From assembly GCF_036203305.1 (NCBI RefSeq), contig NZ_CP108131.1:2666001-2730000 (forward strand): 64,000 nucleotides of DNA, given 5' to 3'. The notes below the pieces were generated by a model. That model ran no database searches. It worked only from the letters and a program-made list of their open reading frames with translations, and was not told the origin of the DNA. The first letter of the stretch is position 1; each line of letters starts with the position of its first letter. A program made the translations under genes and the position numbers. This DNA is from Streptomyces sp. NBC_00190. GTDB taxonomy: Bacteria > Actinomycetota > Actinomycetes > Streptomycetales > Streptomycetaceae. Positions 32,939 through 42,953 of the stretch are shown here, piece by piece.

Positions 32939-34060
32939 TCATGCCTCGGCGGCGGAACCCTCCAGTTCCAGGCGCTTGTTCCGGCGGACCGAGGACCAGA
33001 AGGACCAGGCGATCAGGATGACGCCGACGAGGCCGGTGATGACCTCGTTGATCTCGTACTGGATGGTGACGAGCAGGAGCACGGCGAGGGCGCCGATGGC
33101 GTAGTGCGCGCCGTGCTCCAGGTAGACGTAGTCGTCGAGGGTGCCCTGGCGGACCAGGTAGACGGTCAGCGACCGGACGTACATGGCACCGATACCGAGG
33201 CCGAGCGCCATGAGCACGATGTCGTTGGTGATGGCGAAGGCGCCGATGACTCCGTCGAAGGAGAAGGAGGCGTCGAGGACTTCGAGGTAGAGGAACATGA
33301 AGAACGCGGCCTTGCCGGCCATGGCGACGACCGAGACGGGCTTGCCGCTCTTCTTGGCCTCTTCCTCCGCCTCGTGTTCGGCTTCCTCCTCTTCCTCCAG
33401 CTTGTTCTCGAAGTAGCCGGAGAGACCGCCGACGATCATGTAGGTGATCAGGCCCAGGATGCCGGAGACCAGGACGGTCTGCGCCTTGTCCACGTGGACG
33501 CCACCGTGCTGGTGGGCCTGGGTGGCGAAGGTCATCGAGGTGATGACCAGGACGATCAGGGCGATGCACGCCGACAGCATGTCGATCTTGCCGAGCTTGG
33601 CCAGCGGGCGCTCCAGCCAGGCCAGCCACTTGATGTCGCGGTCCTCGAAGATGAAGTCGAGGAAGATCATCAGCAGGAACATGCCGCCGAAGGCGGCGAT
33701 GGACGGGTGGGCGTCCGTGACCAGCTGCTCGTACATCACCTTGTTGGAGAGGGCGAGGTCCACGGCCTCGATCGGACCGATCTTGGCACTGATGGCCACG
33801 ATCACGACGGGGAAGACCAGTCGCATACCGAAGACGGCGATGAGCACACCGACAGTGAGGAAGATCTTCTGCCAGAAGGCGTTCATCTTCTTCAGGATTC
33901 CGGCGTTGACCACCGCATTGTCGAAGGACAGCGAGATCTCAAGGACCGACAGGATCGCGACGATCCCGAAAGCCTGCCACCCCCCGTAGAACACCGCTGC
34001 GACCAGACCGAGCGCAGTGATTGCGAACGACCAGCCGAAGGTTTTGAGAACCACTGGCAC
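32939..34060 (-). CDS. TerC-superfamily DUF475 integral membrane protein
   Basis: A 373-residue polytopic protein. Two TerC-type acidic membrane motifs, VLEISLSFDNAVVNAG and LEVLDASFSFDGVIG, place conserved Glu/Asp residues inside helices, as in TerC/YkoY metal exporters. A highly acidic loop (LEEEEEAEHEAEEEAKKSG) lies between the halves and could bind cations. The GTG at 34060 or GTG at 34054 is the start. The TerD gene at 34655-34080 ends 19 bases upstream, so a TerD-TerC operon is likely. Related proteins export Mn2+; a metal substrate is inferred. Confidence 0.88.
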   Translation of the reverse strand: MPVVLKTFGWSFAITALGLVAAVFYGGWQAFGIVAILSVLEISLSFDNAVVNAGILKKMNAFWQKIFLTVGVLIAVFGMRLVFPVVIVAISAKIGPIEAVDLALSNKVMYEQLVTDAHPSIAAFGGMFLLMIFLDFIFEDRDIKWLAWLERPLAKLGKIDMLSACIALIVLVITSMTFATQAHQHGGVHVDKAQTVLVSGILGLITYMIVGGLSGYFENKLEEEEEAEHEAEEEAKKSGKPVSVVAMAGKAAFFMFLYLEVLDASFSFDGVIGAFAITNDIVLMALGLGIGAMYVRSLTVYLVRQGTLDDYVYLEHGAHYAIGALAVLLLVTIQYEINEVITGLVGVILIAWSFWSSVRRNKRLELEGSAAEA

Positions 34061-34079
34061 CCCATCGTCTTGTACGGCT

Positions 34080-34655
34080 TTACGAAACGTTGACCCCGAA
34101 GTCTAGAGCGATGCCCCTCAGGCCCGACGCGTACCCCTGCCCCACCGCACGGAACTTCCACTCGCCCCCGTACCGGTAGACCTCGCCGAAGATCATCGCG
34201 GTCTCGCTGGAGGCGTCCTCGGAGAGGTCGTAGCGGGCCAGTTCCTGGCCGTCCGCCTGGTTCACCACGCGGATGAAGGCGTTGCTGACCTGGCCGAAGC
34301 TCTGCCGGCGGGACTCCGCCTCGTGGATCGAGACCGGGAAGACGATCTTGTCGACCTCGGCCGGCACCTTGGTCAGGTCGATGATGATCGACTCGTCGTC
34401 GCCCTCACCCTCGCCGGTGAGGTTGTCCCCCGTGTGTTCGACGGAGCCGTCGGGGCTCTTCAGGTTGTTGTAGAAGACGAAGTACGCGTCCCCCAGGACC
34501 CGGCCGTCGCGGCACAGCAGCGCGCTGGCGTCGAGGTCGAAGTCCGCGCCCGTGGTCGAGCGCGCGTCCCATCCGAGGCCGATCAGGACCCGGGTGAGGT
34601 TCGGTGCGGCCTTGGAGAGGGAGACATTGCCCCCCTTGGCGAGTGTGACGCCCAT
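34080..34655 (-). CDS. terD: TerD family calcium-binding stress protein
   Basis: A 191-residue canonical Ter[69 protein letters not shown] (Ca2+-binding acidic loop), [37 protein letters not shown] split as listed. TerD proteins bind Ca2+ and accompany TerC-type membrane proteins in tellurite and envelope-stress responses. The copy at 35392-34817 is a close paralogue. It lies directly upstream of the DUF475 gene. Confidence 0.92.
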   Translation of the reverse strand: MGVTLAKGGNVSLSKAAPNLTRVLIGLGWDARSTTGADFDLDASALLCRDGRVLGDAYFVFYNNLKSPDGSVEHTGDNLTGEGEGDDESIIIDLTKVPAEVDKIVFPVSIHEAESRRQSFGQVSNAFIRVVNQADGQELARYDLSEDASSETAMIFGEVYRYGGEWKFRAVGQGYASGLRGIALDFGVNVS

Positions 34656-34763
34656 GCTGTGGTCCTCCCCGGACGACGGTGTGGCGATGGTGGCGGTGTG
34701 GCGGGTGTGTGGCGGGTCCTGCCGTGCGCGGGCCGTGCGGCCCCCGGAAGGGCCGTAAAGCCG

Positions 34764-34798
34764 GTCCGGCGCCGTACACACAGTGCACGGCGCCGGAC
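34764..34798 (-). terminator. Terminator after terD paralogue 35392-34817
   Basis: A 12-bp perfect stem, GTCCGGCGCCGT with its complement, separated by 11 bases, begins 19 bases past the stop codon. It implies that the two terD genes have separate transcripts. Confidence 0.75.
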
Positions 34799-34816
34799 GG
34801 GTGATGACTCTCGGGG

Positions 34817-35392
34817 TCAGACGTTGACGCCGAAGTCCTGCGCGATGCCGCGCAGGCCCGAGGCGTAGCCCTGGCCGATGGCGCGGAACTTCCACTCCGC
34901 ACCGTTGCGGTACAGCTCGCCGAAGACCATGGCGGTCTCGGTCGAGGCGTCCTCGGAGAGGTCGTAGCGGGCGAGCTCGCTGTTGTCGGCCTGGTTCACG
35001 ACGCGGATGTACGCGTTGCGGACCTGGCCGAAGCTCTGCTGGCGGCTCTCGGCCTCGTAGATCGAGACGGGAAAGACGATCTTGGCGACATCGGCCGGGA
35101 CACCGGCGAGGTTGACCTTGATCGCCTCGTCGTCGCCCTCGCCCTCACCGGTGGTGTTGTCACCGGTGTGCTCGACCGAGCCGTCGGGGCTCTTCAGGTT
35201 GTTGAAGAAGACGAAGTTCGCGTCGCTGGCGACCTTGCCCTGGTCGTTGGTCAGGATCGCGCTGGCGTCGAGGTCGAAGTCGACACCGGTGGTGGTGCGA
35301 GCGTCCCAGCCCAGACCGACGATGACCGCCGTCAGGTTAGGCGCGGCCTTGGTCAGCGAGACGTTGCCGCCCTTGCTGAGGCTGACTCCCAC
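34817..35392 (-). CDS. terD: TerD family calcium-binding stress protein (paralogue)
   Basis: A 191-residue TerD almost colinear with the gene at 34655 ([46 protein letters not shown]). It starts at GTG 35392 after GGAGGACCC. The strong similarity to its neighbour points to tandem duplication, with different promoters because a terminator lies between. Same expected Ca2+ binding and stress role. Confidence 0.92.
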   Translation of the reverse strand: MGVSLSKGGNVSLTKAAPNLTAVIVGLGWDARTTTGVDFDLDASAILTNDQGKVASDANFVFFNNLKSPDGSVEHTGDNTTGEGEGDDEAIKVNLAGVPADVAKIVFPVSIYEAESRQQSFGQVRNAYIRVVNQADNSELARYDLSEDASTETAMVFGELYRNGAEWKFRAIGQGYASGLRGIAQDFGVNV

Positions 35393-35447
35393 GGGTCCTC
35401 CATTGGGTTCATGTGTATGGGGCGGTGCCCCGTCGTGCTGGGGGCCC

Positions 35448-35469
35448 CTCCCAGCGCTGGCTGGGGGAG
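35448..35469. repeat. Short imperfect palindrome (REP-like)
   Basis: CTCCCAGC and GCTGGGGGAG form an imperfect hairpin between the terD and peroxiredoxin genes. It resembles short palindromes often scattered through Streptomyces intergenic DNA. It is the only copy I see in this window. Confidence 0.35.
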
Positions 35470-35559
35470 CTACCGGATCAACGTTTCGATCCTAGTGACG
35501 GGTTCCCGCCTGTACGCGATTTTCACAGCGAACTGCGGCCGACGAGCCGACGACGGGCC

Positions 35560-36018
35560 TCAGAGGCTGTCGAGGGCCTTGATGTACTCGTTCAGGTCAC
35601 GCGCGTCGGGCAGTCCGTTGACGACAGTCCAGCGCACGACGCCGTCCTTGTCGATGATGAAGGTGCCGCGGACCGCGCACCCCTTCTCCTCGTCGAAGAC
35701 GCCGTACGCGCGGGAGGTCTCCCCGTGCGGCCAGAAGTCCGACAGCAGCGGGTAGTCCAGGCTCTCCTGCTCGCCGAAGACCCGGAGGGTCGGCACGGAG
35801 TCGTTGGAGACGGCGAGGAGCTGGACGTCGTCGTTCTGGAAGCGCGGCAGCTGGTCGCGCAGCTCGCACAGCTCGCCGGTGCAGACGCCCGTGAAGGCGA
35901 ACGGGTAGAAGAGCAGCACCACGGCCTTCTCCCCCCGGAAGTCGGAGAGCCGCACGGTGGCGCCGTGGTTGTCCTTGAGCTCGAAGTCGGGGGCCTTGTC
36001 GCCGACCTGGATCGCCAT
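35560..36018 (-). CDS. AhpE-like peroxiredoxin
   Basis: A 152-residue thiol peroxidase: [19 protein letters not shown], and the catalytic motif [20 protein letters not shown] with peroxidatic Cys in T-G-V-C. A second Cys four residues later may resolve it. FAFTGxCxGELC is the hallmark of the AhpE subgroup, which reduces peroxides and peroxynitrite with mycoredoxin or thioredoxin. The ATG at 36018 follows GGGACGCGAGAG. Its place beside the Ter genes fits a stress role. Confidence 0.88.
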   Translation of the reverse strand: MAIQVGDKAPDFELKDNHGATVRLSDFRGEKAVVLLFYPFAFTGVCTGELCELRDQLPRFQNDDVQLLAVSNDSVPTLRVFGEQESLDYPLLSDFWPHGETSRAYGVFDEEKGCAVRGTFIIDKDGVVRWTVVNGLPDARDLNEYIKALDSL

Positions 36019-36162
36019 CTCTCGCGTCCCTTCGTTCCTGCATACCTGCGTTGGGCTGTTCGGGTGAGGCAAAGCCTATGCACGCACCGGCCGCGAACGC
36101 ACGCACCCCGCCGACCGGGGTCGACGGGGTGGCGATATGTCCGCTCGGCTGCGGGACGCGGC

Positions 36163-36591
36163 TCAGCGCTTGGACTTGACGGCGGTCTTGGGCGTCACGA
36201 GCTTGGTGGCGCCCCACTCCTTGCCCACCGGGAGACCCTTGGCCAGCGAAAGGCCGGCCGTCTCCGCGGCTTCCTTGATGTCGCTGGCCTCGACGTAGCC
36301 GGGGCGGCCCGTCTTGGGGGTCAGCAGCAGGATCAGTGCGCCGTCCTCGATCAGCTCGGTGGCATCGACCAGTACGTCCGCCAGGTCGCCGTCGTCCTCC
36401 CGGAACCACAGCAACACGGCGTCGGCGACGTCGTCGAAGTCCTCGTCGACGAGTTCGCCGACGAGCCCGTCCACGACGTCACGGAATTCCTGATCGACGT
36501 CGTCGTCGTAGCCGATCTCCTGGACCACCTGTTCGGACTGGAAACCCAGCCGGGCGGCCAGGTTCTCCGCGTGGTCCGCGGTCGCGCTCAC
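36163..36591 (-). CDS. DUF3052 domain protein
   Basis: A 142-residue acidic protein starting at GTG 36591 with GGAGG eight bases upstream. The DUF3052 pattern is LAARLGFQSEQVVQEIGYDDDVD, then ALILLLTPKTGRPGYVEASDI. It is actinobacteria-specific, of unknown function, and is conserved beside aceE in streptomycetes as I recall. It is divergent from aceE. Confidence 0.85.
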   Translation of the reverse strand: MSATADHAENLAARLGFQSEQVVQEIGYDDDVDQEFRDVVDGLVGELVDEDFDDVADAVLLWFREDDGDLADVLVDATELIEDGALILLLTPKTGRPGYVEASDIKEAAETAGLSLAKGLPVGKEWGATKLVTPKTAVKSKR

Positions 36592-36864
36592 GGGGTGCCT
36601 CCTGCTCATGTTCGGTGAATGTTCTTCGGCGGCGCGCGTACGCGCAGCATTGGACGTAGTCCACACGGGCGCGGCGGATCGCGCAAGTACCCGGCCGCCG
36701 AGACCGTCGAAACGGTGACGATTGCGGCCGTCTCGCCGCAACTTTCAGCCCCTCCGTATACACCTCGGGTGATTCATCCCACACCATTCCGGTTCATTCG
36801 TCATCGCTTCAGGACTTTCCTACCTGTTTGAGGGACGAACGGCCTCACGAAGGAGGTGACCGAG

Positions 36865-36951
36865 TTGGGCGTAAGGTTGCGATTTGGCCGCACCTGCCAC
36901 CGACCCCCTCCTCAAGACTCCCTACCGTCTCCAGGGATTACCCAGTGGTAG
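36865..36951 (+). CDS. Possible 28-codon leader ORF upstream of aceE
   Basis: A perfect AAGGAGGTGA (36850-36859) sits eight bases before TTG 36865, followed by 28 codons rich in Arg, Pro and His ([14 protein letters not shown]) ending at TAG 36949. It is out of frame with aceE and ends 80 bases before the probable aceE start. It could be a translated regulatory leader, or the Shine-Dalgarno match could be chance. The rest of the 36592-37031 intergenic region shows no other gene. Confidence 0.4.
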   Translation: MGVRLRFGRTCHRPPPQDSLPSPGITQW

Positions 36952-37031
36952 AGATGACGATTTCGGCCGAGCGTAAGACCATGGGAGGCGGCGAACCCAA
37001 GGCACGACTCCCCCGACAGCGAAGGAACAGC

Positions 37032-39764
37032 GTGGCTTCCGCATCCGATCGCAATCCGATCATCATTGGCGGCCTGCCGAGTCAGGTCCCGGACTTCGAT
37101 CCGGAGGAGACGCAGGAGTGGCTCGACTCCCTGGACGCCGCAGTCGACGAGCGGGGCCGTGAACGCGCCCGCTACCTGATGCTGCGGCTGATCGAGCGGG
37201 CCCGTGAGAAGCGCGTGGCCGTGCCCGAGATGCGCAGCACGGACTACGTCAACACGATCGCCACCAAGGACGAGCCGTTCTTCCCCGGCAACGAGGAGAT
37301 CGAGCGCAAGGTCCTCAACGCCACCCGCTGGAACGCGGCCGTGATGGTCTCGCGCGCCCAGCGCCCGGGCATCGGGGTCGGCGGACACATCGCGACCTTC
37401 GCCTCCTCCGCCTCCCTCTACGACGTGGGCTTCAACCACTTCTTCCGGGGCAAGGACGAGGGCGACGGCGGCGACCAGATCTTCTTCCAGGGCCACGCGT
37501 CCCCCGGTATCTACGCCCGCGCCTACCTCCTGGACCGGCTCACCGAGCAGCAGCTCGACGCGTTCCGGCAGGAGAAGTCGAAGGCCCCGTACGGCCTTTC
37601 CAGCTACCCGCACCCGCGGCTGATGCCGGACTTCTGGGAGTTCCCGACCGTGTCGATGGGCCTCGGCCCGCTCGGTGCGATCTACCAGGCCCGGATGAAC
37701 CGGTACATGGAGGCGCGCGGGATCGCGGACACCTCCAAGTCCCACGTATGGGCGTATCTCGGTGACGGCGAGATGGACGAGCCGGAGTCGCTCGGCCAGC
37801 TGTCCATCGCGGCGCGCGAGGGTCTGGACAACCTGACCTTCGTCGTGAACTGCAACCTCCAGCGCCTCGACGGCCCGGTGCGCGGCAACGGCAAGATCAT
37901 CCAGGAACTGGAGTCGCAGTTCCGCGGCGCCGGCTGGAACGTCATCAAGCTGATCTGGGACCGCTCCTGGGACCCGCTGCTGGCCCAGGACCGTGACGGC
38001 ATCCTGGTCAACAAGATGAACTCCACCCCGGACGGGCAGTTCCAGACGTACGCCACCGAGTCGGGTGCGTACATCCGTGAGCACTTCTTCGGCGGGGACC
38101 AGCGGCTGCGCGCGATGGTCGAGAACATGACCGACTACCAGATCCAGCACCTGGGCCGCGGCGGACACGACCACAAGAAGGTCTACGCGGCGTACGCGGC
38201 GGCCAAGGCCCACAAGGGCCAGCCGACGGTGATCCTGGCGCAGACGGTCAAGGGCTGGACGCTCGGCCCGAACTTCGAGGGCCGCAACGCGACGCACCAG
38301 ATGAAGAAGCTGACGGTCGACGACCTCAAGCGCTTCCGCGACCGCCTGCACATCCCGATCACGGACGCGCAGCTGGAGAGCGGCGCCCCGCCGTACTACC
38401 ACCCGGGCCCGAAGTCGCCCGAGATCCAGTACATGCACGACCAGCGCAGCGCGCTCGGCGGCTACGTGCCGACCCGCGTGGTGCGCGCGAAGCCGCTGGA
38501 GCTGCCGGGCGACGCGACCTACGCGGCCGCCAAGAAGGGCTCGGGCCAGCAGTCGATCGCCACCACGATGGCGTTCGTCCGCATCCTGAAGGACCTGATG
38601 CGGGACAAGGAGATCGGCAAGCGCTTCGTGCTGATCGCGCCCGACGAGTACCGCACCTTCGGTATGGACGCCTTCTTCCCGAGCGCCAAGATCTACAACC
38701 CGCTGGGCCAGCAGTACGAGGCGGTCGACCGCGACCTGCTGCTCGCGTACAAGGAGTCCCCGACCGGCCAGATGCTGCACGACGGCATCTCGGAGGCGGG
38801 CTGCACGGCCTCGCTGATCGCCGCGGGTTCGGCGTACGCGACGCACGGCGAGCCGCTGATCCCGGTCTACGTCTTCTACTCGATGTTCGGTTTCCAGCGC
38901 ACGGGTGACCAGTTCTGGCAGATGGCCGATCAGCTGGCGCGCGGTTTCGTCCTCGGTGCGACCGCCGGCCGGACCACCCTGACGGGTGAGGGCCTGCAGC
39001 ACGCCGACGGCCACTCCCAGCTGCTGGCCTCGACGAACCCGGGCTGCGTCGCGTACGACCCGGCCTACGGCTACGAGATCGCGCACATCGTCGAGGACGG
39101 TCTGCGGCGCATGTACGGGCCAGAGTCGGAGGACGTCTTCTACTACCTGACCGTCTACAACGAGCCGATCCAGCACCCGGCCGAGCCGGCGGACGTCGAC
39201 GTGGACGGGATCCTGAGGGGCCTCCACCGGGTGTCGCGGGGCACGGAGGGCACCATCGGGGCGCAGCTCATGGCCTCGGGCGTGGCGGTGCCGTGGGCGC
39301 TGGAGGCGCAGCGGATCCTGGCCGCCGACTGGAACGTGCGGGCGGACGTCTGGTCGGCGACCTCCTGGAACGAGCTGCGCCGCGATGCCGTCGCGGTGGA
39401 GGAGCACAACCTGCTCCACCCGGAGGAGGAGCAGCGCGTCCCGTACGTGACGCGGAAGCTGTCGGGTGCGGAAGGTCCGTTCGTGGCGGTCTCCGACTGG
39501 ATGCGGTCGGTCCCGGACCAGATCTCGCGGTGGGTGCCCGGCCCGTACACCTCGCTGGGCGCGGACGGCTTCGGCTTCGCCGACACCCGCGGCGCGGCCC
39601 GGCGCTTCTTCCACATCGACGCGCAGTCGGTGGTCCTGGCCACGCTCACCGAGCTCGCCAAGGCGGGCCGGATCGACCGTTCGGTGCTGAAGCAGGCCGT
39701 CGACCGCTACCAGCTGCTGGACGTCGCGGCGGCCGACCCGGGCGCGGCGGGCGGAGACGCGTAG
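37032..39764 (+). CDS. aceE: Pyruvate dehydrogenase E1 component, homodimeric
   Basis: A 910-residue E1. The GTG at 37032 ([17 protein letters not shown]) has AAGGAAC upstream and matches the usual N-terminus; the frame is open to 36828 but the extra residues look non-coding. The ThDP/Mg2+ motif is YLGDGEMDE...NCNLQRLDG (about 240-275). The transketolase central part contains [14 protein letters not shown] and [17 protein letters not shown]. The E1 decarboxylates pyruvate and passes acetyl to the lipoyl E2, feeding the acetyl-CoA used by the fatty-acid cluster further along. It is followed by a strong terminator. Confidence 0.95.
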   Translation: MASASDRNPIIIGGLPSQVPDFDPEETQEWLDSLDAAVDERGRERARYLMLRLIERAREKRVAVPEMRSTDYVNTIATKDEPFFPGNEEIERKVLNATRWNAAVMVSRAQRPGIGVGGHIATFASSASLYDVGFNHFFRGKDEGDGGDQIFFQGHASPGIYARAYLLDRLTEQQLDAFRQEKSKAPYGLSSYPHPRLMPDFWEFPTVSMGLGPLGAIYQARMNRYMEARGIADTSKSHVWAYLGDGEMDEPESLGQLSIAAREGLDNLTFVVNCNLQRLDGPVRGNGKIIQELESQFRGAGWNVIKLIWDRSWDPLLAQDRDGILVNKMNSTPDGQFQTYATESGAYIREHFFGGDQRLRAMVENMTDYQIQHLGRGGHDHKKVYAAYAAAKAHKGQPTVILAQTVKGWTLGPNFEGRNATHQMKKLTVDDLKRFRDRLHIPITDAQLESGAPPYYHPGPKSPEIQYMHDQRSALGGYVPTRVVRAKPLELPGDATYAAAKKGSGQQSIATTMAFVRILKDLMRDKEIGKRFVLIAPDEYRTFGMDAFFPSAKIYNPLGQQYEAVDRDLLLAYKESPTGQMLHDGISEAGCTASLIAAGSAYATHGEPLIPVYVFYSMFGFQRTGDQFWQMADQLARGFVLGATAGRTTLTGEGLQHADGHSQLLASTNPGCVAYDPAYGYEIAHIVEDGLRRMYGPESEDVFYYLTVYNEPIQHPAEPADVDVDGILRGLHRVSRGTEGTIGAQLMASGVAVPWALEAQRILAADWNVRADVWSATSWNELRRDAVAVEEHNLLHPEEEQRVPYVTRKLSGAEGPFVAVSDWMRSVPDQISRWVPGPYTSLGADGFGFADTRGAARRFFHIDAQSVVLATLTELAKAGRIDRSVLKQAVDRYQLLDVAAADPGAAGGDA

Positions 39765-39780
39765 CCGTCACCCTTCCGTG

Positions 39781-39810
39781 GGGGCGCTGGGACATCTGTC
39801 CCAGCGCCCC
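39781..39810 (+). terminator. Terminator after aceE
   Basis: Perfect 14-bp arms (39781-39794 and 39797-39810) with a two-base centre, 16 bases after the aceE stop. Confidence 0.85.
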
Positions 39811-39834
39811 TTACGCGTTCTTTACGATGCTGGC

Positions 39835-40650
39835 ATGAAGGAACCCTCCCGCCAGGCGCGCTGGGAGCGCCGTACACAGACGCCCCTGCTGGTGCTCGCC
39901 CTGGCCTTCGCCGTCGCCTACGCCGTGCCCATCGTCGCGCCCGACGCGGATCCGTCGGTGCACCGGGCGTGCACGCACGCGGAGTGGGTGGTGTGGGGGG
40001 CCTTCGCCGTCGACTACCTGGTGCGGCTGGTGCTCGCGAGGGACCGCAGGGTCTTCGTACGGACGCACTGGCTGGACCTGGCCGCGGTGGTGCTGCCGCT
40101 GGTCCAGCCGTTGCGGCTGTTGCGGCTCGTCGCCACCTTGATGCTGGTGGGGCGCCGGGCCCGGATGGCTCCGCAGATCCGGCTGACGACCTATGTGGCC
40201 GGGGCGGTGGTGGGGCTGCTGATGTTCGGCTCTCTCGCGGTGCTGAGCGTGGAACGGGACGCCCCCGACGGGAACATCAAGAACCTGGGCGACGCGGTGT
40301 GGTGGTCCTTCACCACCATGACGACGGTCGGGTACGGCGACCACTCCCCCACGACCGGCCTCGGCCGGGTGCTGGCCGTCGGGCTGATGCTGTCCGGGAT
40401 CGCCCTGCTCGGTGTGGTGACCGCCAACATCGCCGCCTGGTTCATCGCCCGCTTCGAGCGGGACGACCAGGCGGAGCGGCTTCATGTGGCGGCCCTTCGG
40501 GAACTGCAGGCGGAGGTACGGGCGCTGCGCGCGGAGGTCGCGACGCTGGGCGGCGGGGCGGCCGGACCGGCCGGGCCGGCTGATCCGACCGGTCCGGCCG
40601 AGCTGGCCGGGGCCCCGGCGCCGCGCGAGGCTACGTCTCCCACACCTTGA
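39835..40650 (+). CDS. Voltage-gated-like potassium channel
   Basis: A 271-residue membrane channel. The selectivity filter TTVGYGD is at 163-169, preceded by the pore helix AVWWSFTTMT and followed by the inner helix (GLMLSGIALLGVVTANI). Upstream helices include an Arg-containing segment (PLRLLRLVATLMLVGRRARM) that may be an S4-like sensor. A short C-terminal coiled coil (LRELQAEVRALRAEVATL) could mediate tetramerisation, followed by a low-complexity Pro/Ala tail. Its last 20 bases overlap the convergent I36 inhibitor gene. Confidence 0.9.
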   Translation: MKEPSRQARWERRTQTPLLVLALAFAVAYAVPIVAPDADPSVHRACTHAEWVVWGAFAVDYLVRLVLARDRRVFVRTHWLDLAAVVLPLVQPLRLLRLVATLMLVGRRARMAPQIRLTTYVAGAVVGLLMFGSLAVLSVERDAPDGNIKNLGDAVWWSFTTMTTVGYGDHSPTTGLGRVLAVGLMLSGIALLGVVTANIAAWFIARFERDDQAERLHVAALRELQAEVRALRAEVATLGGGAAGPAGPADPTGPAELAGAPAPREATSPTP

Positions 40651-41011
40651 ACGCCCTGACCTGGTACGGCGACTGCGGCAGCCAGACCCCGTCGCCCGGG
40701 TAGGTCTGGAACTCGCCGGTCTCGGCGCACTGCGCCGACTGGTAGGTGGTCACCGGGCGGCCGAGCCGGTTGGTGAGGGACTGGGCGCTGGTCCCCGCGG
40801 GCAGGGCGGTGCAGCTGTTGATGTCCAGGGTGCTCAGCTCGTGGGTGTTCCGGGTGCCCTTGAACTCCGGCTTCGCCCACAGGCACAGCTGTCCGGTCGC
40901 ACAGGCCCCGAGGGTGGCCGGGCCGGCGGCGTGCGCCGCGCCGGACGTGCTCGGGACGAGAGCGGCGAGGGCCAGGCCGGCGACGGCGAAAGTGGTGCTC
41001 CACGTACGCAT
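40631..41011 (-). CDS. Secreted peptidase inhibitor family I36-like protein
   Basis: A 126-residue exported protein: signal peptide to about residue 28 (AAHAA), then a single beta-gamma-crystallin-like module (CATGQLCLWAKPEFKG, RLGRPVTTYQSAQC) with four Cys. The family prototype is the Streptomyces metalloproteinase inhibitor SMPI, so inhibition of extracellular proteases is possible; many members are uncharacterised. Convergent overlap with the channel gene. Confidence 0.8.
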   Translation of the reverse strand: MRTWSTTFAVAGLALAALVPSTSGAAHAAGPATLGACATGQLCLWAKPEFKGTRNTHELSTLDINSCTALPAGTSAQSLTNRLGRPVTTYQSAQCAETGEFQTYPGDGVWLPQSPYQVRAFKVWET

Positions 41012-41210
41012 GACGGGTCAACTCCTTGTGGACGAAACGTGCCCCGGGCTGTTGCCGGAGCTCCGCCGACACCACGCTGACCTGCGCCGACGGCCGGGCG
41101 GAAGAGGCCTCGGGCAGGTCCACCCTGATAGGCGACAGCCCCGCCGGAACCGTCCGGCAGGGCTGTCGTACGTACGGAGTTGACGCCTCCGCGGGCGCTG
41201 GAGCCGGGCC

Positions 41211-42818
41211 TCAGACGTGCGCGGCGCCCACCCCCGCGGCGGCGTTCTCGCCGCGCTTGGTGAAGCAGGCGACGACGGCGGCGAGGACCGCGACCACGCC
41301 GGCGACGGTGAAGGCGGTGCTCATGCCGGACACGAAGGTGTCGTGCGCGACGTCGGCGATCGCCTGCGCGACGGGCTCCGGGGTGCCCGGCTGGACGGGG
41401 GCCATGCCGACCTGGACCCCCTTCTCCACGAGAGCCTGCTCCTGCGGGGCGAGCGGAGGCAGCCCGGCGGCGTGCCAGTTGTCCCCGAACGAGTTGCCGA
41501 CGGCGCTGGCCATGACCGCGCCCAGGACGGCGGTGCCGAGGCTGCCGCCGACCTGCATGGCGGCCTGCTGGAGCCCGCCGGCCACGCCGGACAGCTCCAG
41601 CGGGGCGTTGCCGACGATGACCTCGGTGGCGCCGACCATGACGGGCGCGAGCCCGAGGCCGAGCAGGGCGAACCAGAGCGACATCGTGAGCGTGCCGGTG
41701 CCCGGGGTCAGCCGGGCCATCCCGAAGCAGGCGACGGCGGTGGCGACCATGCCCCCGACGAGCGGGATCCGCGGGCCGACCCAGGTGATGACGGCGCCGG
41801 CCAGCGGCGAACCGACGATCATCATGCCGGTCAGCGGAAGCAGGTGCAGACCGCTGTCGACCGGGCTCATGCCGTGCACGTTCTGCAGGTAGAAGGTGAC
41901 GAAGAACAGGCCGCCCATGAAGGCGAAGGCCATCAGCACCATCAGCACGGTGCCCGCGGACAGCGGCAGCGAGCGGAACATGCCCAGCGGGATCAGCGGT
42001 TCCGCGACCTTCGTCTCCCAGACGGCGAAGAACGCGAAGCAGAGCACGGAGGCGGCGAGGAAGAACAGGGTCTTCCAGTCGCCCCAGCCCCACTCCCCGG
42101 CCTTGATCAGGGCCCAGATGAGGGAGAACATCGCGCCCGACAGCAGCAGGATGCCCAGGATGTCGAAGGAGCGGGGGGCGTTCGGAGCGCGGTGGTCGAC
42201 GAGGATGAACAGGCCCAGGAGCAGCGCGACGACCCCGACGGGGACGTTGATGAAGAAGACGGACTGCCAGCTGCGGTGCTCGACGAGGAGGCCGCCGATG
42301 ATGGGCCCGGCGGCCGTCGAGGCCCCGATGACCATGCCCCAGATGCCGATGGCCATGTTGAGCTTCTCGGCGGGGAAGGTGGCGCGCAGCAGGCCGAGCG
42401 CGGCGGGCATCAGCAGCGCGCCGAAGAGGCCCTGCGCGACACGGGCGGTGATGACGAGCTCGACGCCCTCGGACATGCCGATCACGGCGGAGGAGAGCCC
42501 GAAGCCGGCGATGCCTATGAGGAAGGTCTGGCGGTGGCCGAAGCGGTCGCCGAGCTTGCCCGCGGTGATCAGGGAGACCGCGAGGGCCAGCATGTACCCG
42601 TTGGTGATCCACTGGATGTCGGCGAGCGAGGCATCGAGGTCCGCCGCGATCGCGGGGTTGGCGACGGCGACGATCGTGCCGTCGAGGGCGACCATCATGA
42701 CGCCGATCGCGACGGCGAAGAGGGTCAGCCAGGGGTGGCCGCGCAGGCCCGTACGGGCCGGTGCCGATCCTGGTTCCTTGGCGGGCACCTGCTCGTCGAC
42801 GGTGATCTGACTAGTCAT
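41211..42818 (-). CDS. DHA2 family 14-TM drug exporter
   Basis: A 535-residue major facilitator: VALDGTIVAVANPAIAADL (TM1), AGKLGDRFGHRQTF (motif A), SWQSVFFINVPVGV (motif C), and 14 hydrophobic segments. It lacks the long C-terminal domain of the exporter at 8766. It is divergent from a TetR regulator, the usual arrangement for an inducible multidrug pump, with repeated GACAG boxes between them. Substrates unknown. Confidence 0.92.
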   Translation of the reverse strand: MTSQITVDEQVPAKEPGSAPARTGLRGHPWLTLFAVAIGVMMVALDGTIVAVANPAIAADLDASLADIQWITNGYMLALAVSLITAGKLGDRFGHRQTFLIGIAGFGLSSAVIGMSEGVELVITARVAQGLFGALLMPAALGLLRATFPAEKLNMAIGIWGMVIGASTAAGPIIGGLLVEHRSWQSVFFINVPVGVVALLLGLFILVDHRAPNAPRSFDILGILLLSGAMFSLIWALIKAGEWGWGDWKTLFFLAASVLCFAFFAVWETKVAEPLIPLGMFRSLPLSAGTVLMVLMAFAFMGGLFFVTFYLQNVHGMSPVDSGLHLLPLTGMMIVGSPLAGAVITWVGPRIPLVGGMVATAVACFGMARLTPGTGTLTMSLWFALLGLGLAPVMVGATEVIVGNAPLELSGVAGGLQQAAMQVGGSLGTAVLGAVMASAVGNSFGDNWHAAGLPPLAPQEQALVEKGVQVGMAPVQPGTPEPVAQAIADVAHDTFVSGMSTAFTVAGVVAVLAAVVACFTKRGENAAAGVGAAHV

Positions 42819-42831
42819 GCGAACAGGCTAG

Positions 42832-42871
42832 TGACAGCGACTGACAGTTCACAAACGGCTCAGTGGGACAG
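42832..42871. promoter_or_regulatory. Candidate TetR operator region
   Basis: TGACAG occurs at 42832 and 42842, GGACAG at 42866, and ACTGACAGT (42840-42848) is a 9-bp inverted repeat. All lie between the divergent exporter and TetR genes. Confidence 0.35.
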
Positions 42872-42953
42872 TCTTTGTCGCGTGGGTCACAGGTAACCTG
42901 ACCGCTCACCCGGCGTCAGAAGAGCAGAAGAACATCGGAAAGGAGCCCCCCCG

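Noticed and set aside
36828..37031. N-terminally extended aceE start
   Set aside because: The extra 68 residues have poor coding bias, start at a TTG without a good site, and precede the family N-terminus; GTG 37032 with AAGGAAC is better.
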